Below, in pieces: positions 7,935 through 15,742 of a stretch of DNA of 64,000 nucleotides. A model generated the notes under the pieces. That model saw only the letters and a list, made by a program, of their open reading frames with translations. It made no database searches and was not told the origin of the DNA. Every line of letters begins with the position of its first letter. Positions within the stretch are counted from its first letter, which is position 1. A program made the position numbers and the translations under genes. Source of the DNA: Brevibacillus_D fluminis_A (GTDB taxonomy: Bacteria > Bacillota > Bacilli > Brevibacillales > Brevibacillaceae); contig NZ_CM125436.1 in NCBI RefSeq assembly GCF_052072235.1, positions 2,970,001 through 3,034,000 of the forward strand, in the 5' to 3' direction.

Positions 7935-9551
7935 TTATTCCGGTTTGTTGCCTACGGACGGATCGGGAACAAACGATTTGTAGCCTGCATATTTCACCTC
8001 GCTCACCATCCCGGCCGCCGCATGGTGCAGATCATGACAGTGGAACATCCAATCGCCGGGATTATCGGCCTCGAATGCCACGACATACGTCTCGCCCGGT
8101 TTCACGTTCAATGTATCTTTCATGACCGGCGCGCCCGCAGTTGATTGTCCGTCCTTGCGCAGCACCTGGAAGAAATGGCCGTGCAAATGCATGGGATGAT
8201 CCGAGGAGCCGACGTTGCGCATCGTCACCAAAACCTTGTCCCCTTTGTTCACCACCAACGGCGGAACTTCACCGTACGATTTGCCATTGATGGTAAATAC
8301 GGCGTCCATCCCGGTTTTCCCTGGTTTTTCGCCCAAATCCAGCTGATAGGTCAAATCATAGTTTGTCTGCAGTGAAAATTTGCCCGTTCCCTCGGCACCA
8401 TAGACGGACAGATCGACAGGTTGGGTCTGCGTGACACCTTGCTCGACTTTCCCTGTCGCCCCTTTTACTACGACCGGAATGCTCATCTGCCTGGCTGCTG
8501 CCGACGGGTCGAGGCTTGCGATCTGCCAGTTTTGCCGCACATCGACGGTGAATTCAACATCATACCGCTCCCCCGGCGCGATGCGCAGCGGTTGGCCTGT
8601 GATCGTTTGCGGGCTGTTGACGGGCTGCCCGTCCATGCCGACAATCCGATAGGGCTGTGCCTGCAGCGAGATCAGGTGGCTCTGGAAGCCCGCGTTGACA
8701 AAGCGCAGACGGACGTGATCTCCTTTTTCGACCGCAAGCGGTGGGATCGCGTCACCACTCTTGCCATTGACGGTAAATGTGTTGTACATGGTCTGCATCA
8801 TTCGATCATGCATGACTCCCGGCGGCAACGCACCGGTCGCTTGATGATTCATCTGCATCTGGCTGTGATCCATGCCTGCCATGGTTTTAGTGGTCCCCAT
8901 GGCCATCGTGCCATGATCCATGCCCCCCATGTTCATTTGCCCATGGTCCATCCCCCCGTGATTCATGCCGCCGCTCGCATCGCCCGCTTGGGTCATCCAT
9001 TCGTCCAGCACCAGCGTATAATCGCGGTTCAGCTTTTGCGTCGCGCTGTCTTCAACAATCAGCGTGCCGTACAGCCCCTTGTCGACTTGATTGGCACTGT
9101 CCTGATGGGAATGGTACCAATACGTGCCGGGAATCGTGGCCTCGAACTGGTACGTAAAGGTTTCACCCGGTCGAACCGCATTTTGCGTCATCCCCGGGAT
9201 GCCATCCATGTTGTTCGGTACCGGATACCCGTGCCAATGGATGCTCACCGGCTCCTTCAGCCTGTTTTGCAGCTCGACGCGGACGATGTCTCCCTGCTGC
9301 ACACGCAGCTGGCTGCCTGGCACGGTCCCGTTATACGTCCACGCATCGATTTTTTTGTCGGCGGCAAGCTCCCACTCTGTCTCCTCGGCCACCAATGCGA
9401 ACGTTTTGACCGTTTTGCCCTTCTCCGTCGTAACGACGGGCTTCGCGATACGATCGGCAGCGCTTTGGTCCGCCGCCATCCAAGCCCAAATCCCGGCTCC
9501 TGCAAACGCGACCGCTGCACCGGCGACTGCAATCAGCATCTTTTTTTTCAT
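7935..9551 (-). CDS. Multicopper oxidase, copper-resistance (CueO/CopA-like) type
   Basis: A 538-residue exported multicopper oxidase; such enzymes oxidise Cu(I) outside the cell. Residues 5-25 form a membrane anchor or uncleaved signal. Copper-binding motifs in order: HWHG, HSHQD, HPMHLHGH and HCHDLHH with a following Met as type-1 axial ligand. Between domains 1 and 2 is a Met/His-rich stretch (repeats of GGMDHG, MNMGG, DHSQM; about bases 8830-8990), as in copper-tolerance enzymes. An open frame extends 16 codons upstream, but AAGGAGG lies 8 nt before the ATG at 9551. Laccase is the alternative name; substrate not determined. A CsoR-like palindrome lies upstream. Confidence 0.92.
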   Translation of the reverse strand: MKKKMLIAVAGAAVAFAGAGIWAWMAADQSAADRIAKPVVTTEKGKTVKTFALVAEETEWELAADKKIDAWTYNGTVPGSQLRVQQGDIVRVELQNRLKEPVSIHWHGYPVPNNMDGIPGMTQNAVRPGETFTYQFEATIPGTYWYHSHQDSANQVDKGLYGTLIVEDSATQKLNRDYTLVLDEWMTQAGDASGGMNHGGMDHGQMNMGGMDHGTMAMGTTKTMAGMDHSQMQMNHQATGALPPGVMHDRMMQTMYNTFTVNGKSGDAIPPLAVEKGDHVRLRFVNAGFQSHLISLQAQPYRIVGMDGQPVNSPQTITGQPLRIAPGERYDVEFTVDVRQNWQIASLDPSAAARQMSIPVVVKGATGKVEQGVTQTQPVDLSVYGAEGTGKFSLQTNYDLTYQLDLGEKPGKTGMDAVFTINGKSYGEVPPLVVNKGDKVLVTMRNVGSSDHPMHLHGHFFQVLRKDGQSTAGAPVMKDTLNVKPGETYVVAFEADNPGDWMFHCHDLHHAAAGMVSEVKYAGYKSFVPDPSVGNKPE

Positions 9552-9636
9552 CCCAAAAGCCTCCTTGCTCCATTTGCGTTCCTGTTTTTCGTTCCTCACG
9601 CAAACTGTAGCAAAGACTTTTGAAGAAAATATGAAG

Positions 9637-9653
9637 ATACCCCTGACAGGTAT
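9637..9653. promoter_or_regulatory. Candidate CsoR-type copper operator
   Basis: ATACCCCTGACAGGTAT, an interrupted palindrome (ATACC/GGTAT) with a C-rich left arm, 86 bp upstream of the multicopper oxidase start. CsoR operators have the same shape. No csoR gene is in the window. Confidence 0.4.
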
Positions 9654-9664
9654 TGTATTGTCGT

Positions 9665-10742
9665 TCAGAAAATGATGCCGGGTCGGGAAATCTCCACTTT
9701 GACGGTTGGCTCAATCGTGATCGTCGGATACGTTTTCGACCATGACACCTTTTTCCAGTAGTCATGATGGAACGCGATGATTTGCCTGCCGATGCCAAGG
9801 GCATCACAGTTGGCTTTTTGCAGTTTGGCGATCACGTCATGCGCCTGGGCCGTCAGCTCTTTTGACAAAAACGTCGCAAGCTCGGCAACCCGCTTCGGTT
9901 CGGTCAAATGATCAACCGGAAACTCCTCGACCCCGACGCGCTAGAGCAGGGATACAGTTGCGTAAACATGGTCTTTTTTCGCTTGCACATCAAGCTTTCG
10001 CTGCCGCTGTAAAATATGCAGCGTCATTTCATCATTCAAACTTTTGCTGGTTGTCGTCCGCAACGTGATGATGGTCCGCTTGCCCGCATGATCCGCTGCC
10101 GTTGATCCAGCGAATGTTGTAATCATCGGGTGATTGGTAAAAAGCGAAAAACGTGACGGGAAGAAGCAGTATATTGGACGCTCCCTCCACCATGACTGCG
10201 ATGCGTCCTTCCATCAAATTGGCCGAGACGCGATCGACCCGTTCTGTGCTCAAAATTTGCGGGAATGGCGAGAAAGGCGTATCTTCAATCATTTGATCGA
10301 GCACGCCTGCCGATGATAAATAGTCAATGCGAATGGAGCGAATGCGCGTCACCACCTCTTCGACGACTTCCGGATTCGCCAGCTGTCCGACATAGACGAC
10401 CGCGACGCGCGAACCGACGGACTGGCCGATTTCAAAGTAGCGGATGACGAGATTTTTCGTCGACAACTTGCGCCGCAGCAAATACAGGTTGGTTTCCAAC
10501 CGTTCGTTGAAGCCTTCATGCGAATCACTGAACGCTTTCTCGTTGATGGGCTCGGCAATGCTCCGCTGCACCATGATCGACGTGTTGAAGCTGTAAAAAC
10601 ACGGATACCCCTCAATGTAGACGATGCTGTTTCCACGGGTCAGCGCTTCGACAACCTGTTCCGGCGCGTATAGCTCCTGCATTTTGGCTGGCGTGATTGC
10701 ATCCCGAAACGATCGCTCGTGGTTTCGATTCAGCGGGTTCAA
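9665..10742 (-). pseudogene. Spore germination relic: truncated gerA fused to the 3' part of gerC
   Basis: Bases 10742-10100 encode a piece of a GerA-family germinant receptor A subunit (matching motifs RLETNLYLLRRKL, DQMIEDTPFSPFPQI, EGRIAVMVEGA) that breaks off after DDYNIRW, just before the first membrane segments. From there a different frame reads into Ger(x)C-family C-terminal sequence (KSLNDEMTLHI; then after an in-frame TAG, 9907-9665 gives ADILG-like DALGIGRQIIAFHHDYWKK and the typical KVEISRPG end). The first roughly 70 codons of gerA, its membrane half, all of gerB and most of gerC are gone. Non-functional; evidence of loss of one germinant receptor operon. Confidence 0.8.
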
Positions 10743-10747
10743 AAAAG

Positions 10748-11119
10748 CTACGCCCCCAAAACGGCGCGAGCCAATAAACGGTACGAATGCAGACGTCTCT
10801 CGTAATTGGGAATCGGTGTGGTGATCATGTATTCATCGACACCGGTTTTCTCCTGCAGCGCGAGCAGTTCGGAACGAATGTGCGCAGGCGTGCCAATCAG
10901 CATTTTCTTCCCCGTGCCGGGCGTAGGGGTGGATTCCGGCGACAAGGCGGCTGTGCCGCCCCAGCGTCTGGCTTCTTCCGCCCATGCTTCAGCCGTTTCC
11001 GGCGTTTCTGCGCATATGACGCCGATCGCCATGATTGCGCGCGGGGCCGGATTTTGGTCCGTCGCCTGATAGCTGCTGCGGTACAGCTCCACGATCTCAC
11101 CGCCATCCGTATCGCTCAT
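10748..11119 (-). pseudogene. Luciferase-like flavin oxidoreductase, 3' fragment
   Basis: 123 codons matching the C-terminal third of the LLM-class flavin-dependent oxidoreductases (VELYRSSYQ, AIGVICAETPETAE, GTPAHIRSELLALQEKTGVDEYMITT, RLHSYRLLARAV). The N-terminal 40 or so residues of the same family are found on the same strand at 12244-12107, after the MFS gene. About 160 middle codons are missing and an AT-rich island with a toxin-antitoxin pair occupies the gap. No credible start codon or ribosome site is seen for this fragment. Confidence 0.8.
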
Positions 11120-11249
11120 GAGTGGTAAGGGCTACGCGTGGGAAGGGCCTAGGATTTATCAAAGTAAACAACCTAGATCCTTTGTGGAGAACACCTATGA
11201 TGAGATTGAGCAGAACAAATTACAGATTAAAGAACTGAGAGAGAGTTGA
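11118..11249 (+). pseudogene. Possible 3' remnant of an unknown gene at the island edge
   Basis: A 43-codon open frame starting at the ATG formed by the junction, without a ribosome site, reading GYAWEGPRIYQSK to the end KLQIKELRES. Its composition matches the AT-rich island rather than its neighbours. It may be the tail of a gene brought in with the island (a mobile-element protein is possible), but I do not recognise the family. Confidence 0.25.
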
Positions 11250-11396
11250 GCAAAAAAAGCATTAAAGTGAACTGAATTTTCAAGGCAGCATCTATGATAA
11301 TATAACTATCTTTTCTCTATGGTTTTACATAAGAAAATACGAATTTACATTATAGGCTTTTTTTCTACTTTTTATACCTAAATCCGAAGGAAAATC

Positions 11397-11425
11397 TTGT
11401 CAGCAATTAACGGTAAATGTATTAT
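11397..11425 (+). promoter_or_regulatory. Probable promoter of the toxin-antitoxin pair
   Basis: TTGTCA (11397-11402), 17 bp, TATTAT (11420-11425), about 80 nt upstream of the antitoxin start tract. An imperfect palindrome (CCTATATT ... AATATATGTAGG, 11471-11503) lies between start point and ribosome site and could be an autoregulatory operator. Confidence 0.5.
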
Positions 11426-11512
11426 TAAATCTAAGGATTCTATCATTTTCCAACAAAAAATTGACTATCTCCTATATTATACTGGACTTGAATATATGTA
11501 GGAGGTTGGGAC

Positions 11513-11737
11513 ATGACATTTAAAGAAGATGAATCTGAGGACATTTCGAAGAAAGACGAGTCTGAGGGGTGCGATGATATGTTAGCTACAGCCAAAAAGA
11601 AATCGAAGTTAAGCCTAAACGTTGATATGGAAAAATTCAAATCTAAAGTTCCACACCTTCCTGTTGTCAATGGAACAGTTCAAATCGACGAAAATAACCC
11701 ACTGCATCGGAAATGGTTTGAGGAGTTTAAAAAGTAA
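11513..11737 (+). CDS. Putative antitoxin partner of PemK/MazF-like toxin
   Basis: A 74-residue protein with an acidic N-terminus (KEDESEDISKKDESEG), a basic middle (TAKKKSK) and a C-terminal segment DENNPLHRKWFEEFKK of the kind antitoxins use to wrap the toxin. It shows no evident AbrB/MazE or ribbon-helix-helix DNA-binding fold. GGAGG lies 8 nt before the ATG and the toxin gene begins 2 nt after the stop, the usual antitoxin-first order. Assignment rests on position, size and charge pattern. Confidence 0.6.
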   Translation: MTFKEDESEDISKKDESEGCDDMLATAKKKSKLSLNVDMEKFKSKVPHLPVVNGTVQIDENNPLHRKWFEEFKK

Positions 11738-11739
11738 CT

Positions 11740-12105
11740 ATGGTAAACGTCGGAGATATTTTTTGGTTTGAAGTTACTTATCCAAGGACAGGGGAAAAGG
11801 CAGTTAGACCAGTTGTAATAATTGATATGGATGATGGAAACCCAGTGATTGCAACGTTTGCTGCGATTACTGGGTCTTCTATTAAGGATTTTGAGGATCG
11901 ATATGACAAATGGCAAGTTCCCCTTTTTTCATGGAAACAGGCTGGTTTACTGAAGGAATCGTATTGCAAAGCAAACTGTGTGGCGACTGTTGAAGCTAAT
12001 GTATTTAGGAGCGCAAATTTTATAGGGGTATTACATAGGAATGATTTTAAAAGTGTCTTAAAAAGAGTGGAGGAATTTATCAATTCAGGTGAAGCTCCTT
12101 GGTAA
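11740..12105 (+). CDS. PemK/MazF-like toxin (mRNA interferase family)
   Basis: A 121-residue protein with the PemK/MazF start pattern: VGDIFWFEV, then RPVVIID and a strand-rich core with an ITGSS segment at the place where the family has its catalytic Thr/Ser. Members cleave mRNA at short sequences and are held inactive by the preceding antitoxin. ATG is 2 nt after the antitoxin stop, so translation is probably coupled. It is more divergent than typical MazF in its second half (WKQAGLLKESYCKANCVATVE), so cleavage activity is unproven. Confidence 0.7.
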   Translation: MVNVGDIFWFEVTYPRTGEKAVRPVVIIDMDDGNPVIATFAAITGSSIKDFEDRYDKWQVPLFSWKQAGLLKESYCKANCVATVEANVFRSANFIGVLHRNDFKSVLKRVEEFINSGEAPW

Positions 12106-12106
12106 T

Positions 12107-12244
12107 TTAATTAACTGCCCTACATCCTGCCTTTTCCGCCGTCTGCGCGAGCAAAAGCGATTGCTGCAGCGCTTCGTGCGGCGAGACATTTTGATAAATC
12201 GGCGATACATCCAGTACGCTTATACGCAAGTCGTTCACGGTCAT
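12107..12244 (-). pseudogene. Luciferase-like flavin oxidoreductase, 5' fragment
   Basis: 45 codons with the family N-terminus (LRISVLDVSPIY, EALQQSLLLAQTAEKAG) ending abruptly after GCR in an AVN-stop of island origin. The MFS gene stop lies 12 nt upstream and AAAGGAG precedes either the ATG at 12244 or a GTG at 12238, so it was the downstream partner of the MFS gene. The 3' part is at 11119-10748. Confidence 0.78.
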
Positions 12245-12255
12245 TCTCCTTTTTT

Positions 12256-13455
12256 TCAACCTTCCACAGCCTCCGCGGTTTCGCGCGTAATCAGCAGCGA
12301 GGCCAACAGTCCTGCGAACAGCACGCAAGCGACGAGTGCGAAGGCCGCAGCATATCCCCCCAGACGAACAAACTGAATGGATAACAGCGGGCCGACACTG
12401 GTCCCTGAAAACAAAACAAACGTGTACACCGATACGGCGATTCCCCGTGACGCTCCTCCCAGCTGGCCGACCAAGGAAACCAGAGCGGGAACGGATAACG
12501 CAATTCCTGTCACAAACACCAGGCTCATCGTAACCAGCAGAGCGAGATTGGAAGAGACCCCCAAGCCTAGCAGGCCGATGATTGCGATGCTTAGGCCGCA
12601 CCGCAACAGCGTCCGAATGCCAATTCGTTTGGCAAACCTGCCTGCAAAAGGAGAAACCAGCATGCCAATCGCCCCTGCTGCACGGACGGCAAGAATTTGC
12701 TGGGACGTAAGCCCGAACGCCGGCCCTTTCAGGTAATCGCCCAAAATCGTGTACATGCTGACAAAGGACAGCAGCAAAACAAATGCGACGATATCGCTCA
12801 ACAGCAGATTTTTTTGCCTCAGGACGTGGCCGATCCTTCGAAACGCAGCAAACACCGATGCCTGTGGCTGCTGTATCTCCCCTTTTGGCAAGAAAACGAA
12901 AACCAGCACGGCGGTGATCGCATAGACAGCCGACAGTACGTAGAATACAGACTGCCAGCCGTACTGCTGGCAAAGCAGACTGGCAAGCACTTGACCGGCG
13001 ATTCCTGCAAGCAGGAAGCCTGTGCTGATGAAGCCGATCGTCGTCACGCGCTTTTTTGCCGGAAACATTTCGACCGCATACGCGAGGGCAACCGGCGAAA
13101 ACGAAGCCGCCGCCAACCCTTGAAAAGCTCGCAGCGGTATCAACCACGGCAGTTGATCGACCATTCCGATGAAAAGCGAGATGATGGTTAAGGCCAGGAG
13201 TCCTGAGAAAATCACCTGTTTACGTCCATATTTGTCAGAGATCGACCCATAAAGCAAGCATCCAAGTGCAAATCCGATGGAAAAAGCGGTTCCCACGGCG
13301 GCAGCTTGTGTCGGCGTCACATGAAATCGGTCTGCAAACAAAGATAGCAAAGGTATCGTCACATACAGACTTGACATGACAGCCAGCCCGGCAAAGCACA
13401 AAATGGCCGTCATAAGCGATTCGTTGCGTTTGGATTGCCGAAATAACGATTGCAT
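12256..13455 (-). CDS. MFS drug:H+ antiporter-like transporter
   Basis: A 399-residue protein with 12 predicted membrane helices, DHA1-type. Motif A variant GSISDKYGRKQV after helix 2 and a hydrophilic loop in the middle (PKGEIQQPQASV). Likely exports a toxic compound. GAGGGG precedes the ATG. It lies downstream of a MarR gene on the same strand, and a 13-bp palindrome nearly identical to one at the MarR promoter lies just upstream at 13481-13493, so MarR control is likely. It was cotranscribed with the now broken flavin oxidoreductase gene. Confidence 0.88.
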   Translation of the reverse strand: MQSLFRQSKRNESLMTAILCFAGLAVMSSLYVTIPLLSLFADRFHVTPTQAAAVGTAFSIGFALGCLLYGSISDKYGRKQVIFSGLLALTIISLFIGMVDQLPWLIPLRAFQGLAAASFSPVALAYAVEMFPAKKRVTTIGFISTGFLLAGIAGQVLASLLCQQYGWQSVFYVLSAVYAITAVLVFVFLPKGEIQQPQASVFAAFRRIGHVLRQKNLLLSDIVAFVLLLSFVSMYTILGDYLKGPAFGLTSQQILAVRAAGAIGMLVSPFAGRFAKRIGIRTLLRCGLSIAIIGLLGLGVSSNLALLVTMSLVFVTGIALSVPALVSLVGQLGGASRGIAVSVYTFVLFSGTSVGPLLSIQFVRLGGYAAAFALVACVLFAGLLASLLITRETAEAVEG

Positions 13456-13480
13456 AAAGCACCCCTCTTTTCATTTTTAG

Positions 13481-13493
13481 TTAGATAACCTAA
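13481..13493. promoter_or_regulatory. MarR-type operator upstream of MFS gene
   Basis: TTAGATAACCTAA, an imperfect palindrome differing by two bases from the perfect palindrome TTAGATTATCTAA at 14089-14101 in front of the adjacent MarR gene. Confidence 0.6.
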
Positions 13494-13511
13494 TTATATG
13501 CCGAAAAAAAT

Positions 13512-14066
13512 TTACCGCCCTACCCCCAGTCTTTTTTCCATGCTGGTTTGCAATTTGCCTACTACACGCGCGAGCAGGCCGCGTTCCTCCGGCGTCAAAT
13601 CCTCGATCAGCGAAGCACACGTGGACCAATACGTTGGCAGCACTTGCTCGACTGCTTCGATCCCCGCTTGCGAAATACGGACATGGATCATCCGTCCATC
13701 TTTCGGGTTCGGCTCGCGCACGATCCAATTCCGCTTTTCCAACCAGTCGAGCAGCGATGTCACGGACGCACGCCGGATTCCCAAACGGTCCGCAATGGCG
13801 GATGGGCTAACGAGTTCTCTTTCTTTATGCAAGAACAGAAGCAGCAACAGATCGAGCTTGCTTTCCGTCATGCCGTATGGTGACAACGCCACATCCATTA
13901 CGTCGAGCACGCTGTCGCCTAACCACATCAGCAACAGCCCCATATGGGCGGCATTTCGGTCCGTCGTCTGCGATGCCGTCTTTTCCATCAGCTCTACATA
14001 AGGAGCCGTCCCCAATGCAGGCAGCTGCTGCTCTGCTGCCGGTATTTTTGCCGCTTTTCTTCCCAT
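13512..14066 (-). CDS. MarR family transcriptional regulator
   Basis: A 184-residue winged-helix repressor; the MarR core (LSPYGMTESKLDLLLLLF, ADRLGIRRASVTSLLDWLEK, wing DPKDGRMIHVRI) is preceded by an extra N-terminal stretch of roughly 35 residues. AAAGGTG lies 7 nt before the ATG at 14066, better than an upstream ATG at 14084 that overlaps the palindrome. Located directly upstream of the MFS gene on the same strand. Matching palindromes at both promoters suggest autoregulation and control of the pump. Confidence 0.88.
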   Translation of the reverse strand: MGRKAAKIPAAEQQLPALGTAPYVELMEKTASQTTDRNAAHMGLLLMWLGDSVLDVMDVALSPYGMTESKLDLLLLLFLHKERELVSPSAIADRLGIRRASVTSLLDWLEKRNWIVREPNPKDGRMIHVRISQAGIEAVEQVLPTYWSTCASLIEDLTPEERGLLARVVGKLQTSMEKRLGVGR

Positions 14067-14088
14067 CAGCTTCACCTTTCGCATATAA

Positions 14089-14101
14089 TTAGATTATCTA
14101 A
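14089..14101. promoter_or_regulatory. Palindromic operator at the MarR promoter
   Basis: TTAGATTATCTAA, a perfect 13-bp palindrome immediately upstream of the MarR ribosome site; preceded on the minus strand by two TATAGTT repeats that may hold the promoter. Confidence 0.6.
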
Positions 14102-14163
14102 CTATATCCAACTATACTCGTATATGATTGTTTTGGCAAGCGGGCAGGTGATTCGTTTTTTGC

Positions 14164-14202
14164 AAAAACACACGCCGTCACTGATCCAGCGGCGGCGTGT
14201 GT
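14164..14202 (-). terminator. Terminator after the M20 peptidase gene
   Basis: ACACACGCCG (14168-14177) pairs with CGGCGTGTGT (14193-14202); five A at 14164-14168 form the minus-strand T run. Confidence 0.8.
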
Positions 14203-14216
14203 GGGGTACGAATCAT

Positions 14217-15611
14217 TCAGCCATTGAGCGACGTCAGACCGGCCATTTCGTCCAGGAAGCAGCAAATGGTTCGCAAGCCCGTATCGAAATTGACCAAATA
14301 AAAGTGCTCGTTTGGCGCATGGTAATTTTCATCCGGCATCCCGAAGCCCATCAACACGATCGGCACATGCATCAAGCGATGGAATACTTCCACGGCCGGA
14401 ATCGTTCCGCCTACACGGGTGTACAGCGGTTCGGCCCCATAGGTGGCGATGTACGCGCGCGCGGCAGCCTGGATCGCCGGATGGTTCACCGGAGTCGAAT
14501 ACGGGCTCGCTTTCCCCGGCAGCCAGCTGGTCGAGACACTCATGCCTGCAGGCTTATGTTTTTGCAAATGCTGCTCGATCTTTGCCAATATTTGCTCGGG
14601 CACTTGTCCGTCCACGAGGCGGCAGGTGATTTTGGCATGGGCTTCGGCAGGTATGACCGTCTTCGTCCCCTCTCCTTGAAAGCCGCCCCACATCCCGTTG
14701 ATATCGAGCGTCGGCCTGGCCCAATTGCGTTCAAGCGCCGAGTATTCCGGTTCGCCAAACAGCGACTCGACGCCAAGCGATTCACGAATTGCTTCCGCAT
14801 CGTACGGAATGCGGGCAAACGCCGCTTTTTCTTCCTCTGAAAGCGGTTTCACATCATCGTAAAACCCTTCCACAGCAATGCGCCCATCCTCGGCAACAAG
14901 ACTCGCCAAAAGCTGTGCCATCGCATGCAGCGGATTGTGCACCAGGCCGCCAAAAAATCCGGAATGCAAGTCTTCCTTTTGCCCGCGCAAATCAATTTGC
15001 AGCCCGCACAAGCCTTTCAGCCCGTAATAAATCGCCGGCTGCCCTGCTTCCCACAGCGGCGTATCGGAAATGACGACAACATCGGCCGTCAATCGGTCCT
15101 GATGTTCCGCAACGAAAGCTTCAAAATGGGGGCTTGCAATCTCTTCTTCCCCTTCCAGGCACACTTTGATATTGACCGGAAGCTCGCCTCTGCATGCCAT
15201 GAGTGCCTCGATCGCTTTGATGTGCATGAACAGCTGGCCTTTGTCATCGGTCGCCCCCCGCGCATACAGCTTTTCACCGCGAATGGTCGGTTCAAACGGA
15301 GGCGTGTCCCACAGCTCGAGCGGGTCGACCGGCTGCACGTCATAGTGGCCATAGATGAGGACTGTCGGCTTGTCCGGAGCATGCAGCCATTCCGCATACA
15401 CAACCGGATGGCCCGCAGTCGGCAAGACAACGGCATTTTCCATGCCAGCCGCCGTCAGTTCTGCCGTGAGCCACTTCGCCGCTCTCTCCATGTCCGCCTG
15501 GTGGGAAGACAGCGAGCTGATGCTTGGAATGGACAAAAATGCTTGCAGTTCCTGCAAGTGCCGTTCGCGATGCTCTTTGAAATAGGTGTCAAACTGAACC
15601 ATGTCTGCCAT
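14217..15611 (-). CDS. M20 family dipeptidase
   Basis: A 464-residue cytosolic di-zinc peptidase of the dipeptidase/carnosinase branch. Metal and catalytic residues are visible: His89 (YGHYDVQP), Asp122 (GATDDKG), Glu155-156 (EGEEEI), ISDT and His in NYHAPNEHF near the end. The dimerisation lid domain fills the middle (DLHSGFFGG). The frame continues 4 codons further to a GTG inside the AAGGAGTG ribosome tract, so the ATG at 15611 is preferred. Own terminator; the peptidase C40 gene upstream has its own terminator too, so this is a separate unit. Confidence 0.9.
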   Translation of the reverse strand: MADMVQFDTYFKEHRERHLQELQAFLSIPSISSLSSHQADMERAAKWLTAELTAAGMENAVVLPTAGHPVVYAEWLHAPDKPTVLIYGHYDVQPVDPLELWDTPPFEPTIRGEKLYARGATDDKGQLFMHIKAIEALMACRGELPVNIKVCLEGEEEIASPHFEAFVAEHQDRLTADVVVISDTPLWEAGQPAIYYGLKGLCGLQIDLRGQKEDLHSGFFGGLVHNPLHAMAQLLASLVAEDGRIAVEGFYDDVKPLSEEEKAAFARIPYDAEAIRESLGVESLFGEPEYSALERNWARPTLDINGMWGGFQGEGTKTVIPAEAHAKITCRLVDGQVPEQILAKIEQHLQKHKPAGMSVSTSWLPGKASPYSTPVNHPAIQAAARAYIATYGAEPLYTRVGGTIPAVEVFHRLMHVPIVLMGFGMPDENYHAPNEHFYLVNFDTGLRTICCFLDEMAGLTSLNG

Positions 15612-15660
15612 GTAACCGATCACTCCTTATAGGTGAGCGCTGTGCCTGCTCGCTTTTTAC

Positions 15661-15680
15661 GAATATTCATTCTCATTCTC
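15661..15680. promoter_or_regulatory. Weak Fur-like box upstream of the M20 peptidase gene
   Basis: On the minus strand GAGAATGAGAATGAATATTC agrees with the 19-bp Fur consensus at about 14 positions. It may equally be plain AT-rich promoter sequence. Confidence 0.2.
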
Positions 15681-15682
15681 GC

Positions 15683-15720
15683 AAAAAACAGGACTGGTGA
15701 CAAACGATTTGTCGCCAGCC
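15683..15720 (-). terminator. Terminator after the NlpC/P60 gene
   Basis: Minus strand GGCTGGCGACAAA, loop TCG, TTTGTCACCAGTC, followed after three bases by six T. Confidence 0.8.
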
Positions 15721-15742
15721 CGCTTTTCATCATTCTTTTCTT

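Larger units (their letters stand above)
11120..12106. other. AT-rich island inserted in the oxidoreductase gene
   Basis: About 990 bp clearly richer in A and T than the flanks. It holds the small remnant at 11118-11249, a 260-bp stretch (11250-11512) with no gene apart from a promoter at 11397-11425, and the toxin-antitoxin pair. No terminal inverted repeats, target duplication or transposase were seen at its edges, so the mechanism of arrival is unknown. Confidence 0.65.

Noticed and set aside
8421..9623. 400-codon open frame on the plus strand opposite the multicopper oxidase gene
   Set aside because: Rich in His/Arg with no recognisable domain, no ribosome site, and exactly antisense to a well-supported gene; a composition shadow.
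12107..13147. 346-codon minus-strand frame overlapping the MFS gene
   Set aside because: Only its last 45 codons are meaningful (start of the broken oxidoreductase); the rest is the MFS gene in the wrong frame.
15661..15680. Fur box controlling the M20 peptidase
   Set aside because: Only about 14 of 19 positions fit and the gene has no link to iron; kept as a low-confidence site, not a finding.
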